DNA of 7,159 nt from CAYFZR01 sp964347835 [NCBI: uncultured archaeon] (GTDB lineage Archaea > CAYFZR01). The notes beneath the pieces are model-generated. The model was not told the DNA's origin. It was given only the letters and a program-made list of their open reading frames with translations, and did no database searches. The position numbers and the translations under genes were made by a program. Location of the stretch: positions 1-7,159 of the forward strand of contig CAYFZR010000040.1 in the NCBI GenBank assembly GCA_964347835.1, read 5' to 3'. This document shows, in pieces, positions 6,703 through 7,159 of this stretch (positions within the stretch are counted from its first letter, which is position 1; the number at the start of each line of letters is the position of its first letter).

Positions 6703-6731
6703 CGGAATATTTATAATTTCCGATTACGGAA
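6703..6731. repeat. Short alternating inverted repeats CGGAA / TTCCG / CGGAA
   Basis: CGGAA at 6703-6707, TTCCG at 6718-6722 and CGGAA at 6727-6731 can pair in two exclusive ways: the first two around a 10-base AT loop, or the last two around the loop ATTA. The repeats bracket the TATA-like element at 6708-6717, which is the usual place for an operator, but such short repeats may also be chance. Confidence 0.4.
6708..6722 (-). promoter_or_regulatory. BRE plus TATA promoter on the - strand
   Basis: On the - strand CGGAAATTATAAATA combines a good match to the archaeal BRE pattern (cRnAAnt, here CGGAAAT) with a TATA box (TTATAAATA). Transcription would begin about 25 bases downstream, near 6688, just before the SD at 6680-6673. 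It is the best promoter in the window. It points towards the short ORF and the ABM gene. Confidence 0.55.
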
Positions 6732-6761
6732 TAATTACCGCAATTTCTAAAATTACTCGAT

Positions 6762-6768
6762 AAAAAAA
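6762..6768 (-). terminator. T7 run, likely terminator of the M16 peptidase transcript
   Basis: On the - strand TTAATTTTTTTATC lies about 130 bases after the M16 stop codon and just upstream of the next - strand promoter. A T-run of this length is the typical archaeal termination signal; no stable hairpin precedes it. Confidence 0.4.
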
Positions 6769-6896
6769 TTAAGCACAATCAAGCTTGGATTTTGGATAAG
6801 AGTTAATTAACCGATTATTAGGGTATAGTTTTTTCCTTTCAGTAACCAATTTGTGAATGTGAGCAATTTTATAATTATTTTAAGATTTATCGCCTT

Positions 6897-7159
6897 TCAG
6901 GGACCCACCCTAGCAATAACCGGGCCCTCTAAATATTTATTAGCCACCTGTAAAACATCTTCTGCGGTTACTTTTTCTATGTCGGTTAGATATTCTTCAT
7001 CGTACCCATAGCCGATTCCGAGGGTTTCATACCAAGCTAAAAACCATGCCTGGTCTTTGTTGCTTTCATGCCTTATGATATACAAACCTATTAATTTTTT
7101 CTTTCCTCTTTCAAGTTCTTCCATTGTTATATTCTTTTTAGTCTTTTCAAACTCTTTTA
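6897..7159 (-). CDS. M16 (insulinase-family) peptidase, C-terminal end, truncated by the window
   Basis: The frame is open from the window edge to TGA at 6899-6897, giving about 86 residues. An internal ATG at 7124 is not the start, because the frame continues upstream as KEFEKTKKNIT and joins smoothly to MEELERGKKKLIGLY. Recognisable M16 C-terminal features follow in order: the helix with 'EELERGKKKLIG', then 'WYETLGIGYGYDEEYLTDIE', the helix 'VTAEDVLQVANKYL' and the final strand 'VIARVGP'. This is the non-catalytic half that closes the chamber of these zinc peptidases. The HxxEH site would lie well upstream, outside the window, so whether this copy is active or a catalytically dead partner subunit cannot be told. 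It is transcribed away from the window edge, in the same direction as the ABM gene. Confidence 0.85.
   Translation of the reverse strand, partial: KEFEKTKKNITMEELERGKKKLIGLYIIRHESNKDQAWFLAWYETLGIGYGYDEEYLTDIEKVTAEDVLQVANKYLEGPVIARVGP

Larger units (their letters stand above)
6541..6896. other. Gene-free stretch between the ABM gene and the M16 peptidase end
   Basis: This stretch of about 350 bases is very AT-rich and has no reading frame of protein-like character on either strand. Reading on the - strand, it holds a T7 run after the M16 gene, a short set of TTCCG/CGGAA inverted repeats, a strong BRE+TATA with SD and ATG opening only a three-codon frame, and the TATA-like element before the ABM gene. 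The region 6769-6896 shows nothing further that I can name. Confidence 0.6.

Noticed and set aside
6850-7014. + strand frame from GTG in the gap into the M16 region
   Set aside because: Most of it is antisense to the recognisable M16 C-terminus, and it has no SD.

Overview
The window looks archaeal. Evidence seen in the sequence: strong Shine-Dalgarno (SD) sequences of the GGAGGTGA type, one of them driving a TTG start; BRE/TATA-like promoter elements instead of -35/-10 boxes; heavy use of ATA (Ile) and AGA/AGG (Arg) codons; AT-rich composition; and families common in Euryarchaeota (COG1361/CARDB surface protein, HAE3-type MMPL exporter, zinc-ribbon membrane PAS protein, AI-2E family permease). 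I would guess an uncultured or anaerobic euryarchaeal lineage, but the genus cannot be read from this sequence.

Left part (1-5103, + strand): a tight gene cluster. A small 56-codon ORF of unknown function (21-191) ends inside the SD of a secreted, C-terminally anchored protein with four Ig-like (CARDB/NEW3) repeats (196-1821). A two-lobed RND/MMPL exporter of the HAE3 type follows (1846-4062, TTG start). Directly abutting it is a membrane protein with an N-terminal zinc ribbon, two membrane helices and two tandem PAS domains but no kinase or other output domain (4063-5103). Gaps of 24 and 0 bases with good SDs suggest one transcript. By inference the exporter, its exterior Ig-repeat partner and the cytoplasmic PAS sensor form an envelope export or remodelling module.

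Middle (5104-6200): an 80-90 base gap with a TATA-like element, then an AI-2E family (UPF0118) membrane protein, probably separately transcribed.

Right part (6201-7159): everything detectable is on the - strand. It holds a small ABM-domain protein that appears to carry single-base frameshifts at both ends (6242-6560). Next is a gene-free stretch of about 330 bases with one very clear BRE+TATA+SD+ATG start that opens only a three-codon ORF. At the window edge is the C-terminal end of an M16 (insulinase-type) peptidase, cut off by the window. No tRNA, rRNA, CRISPR array, insertion sequence or attachment site was seen.
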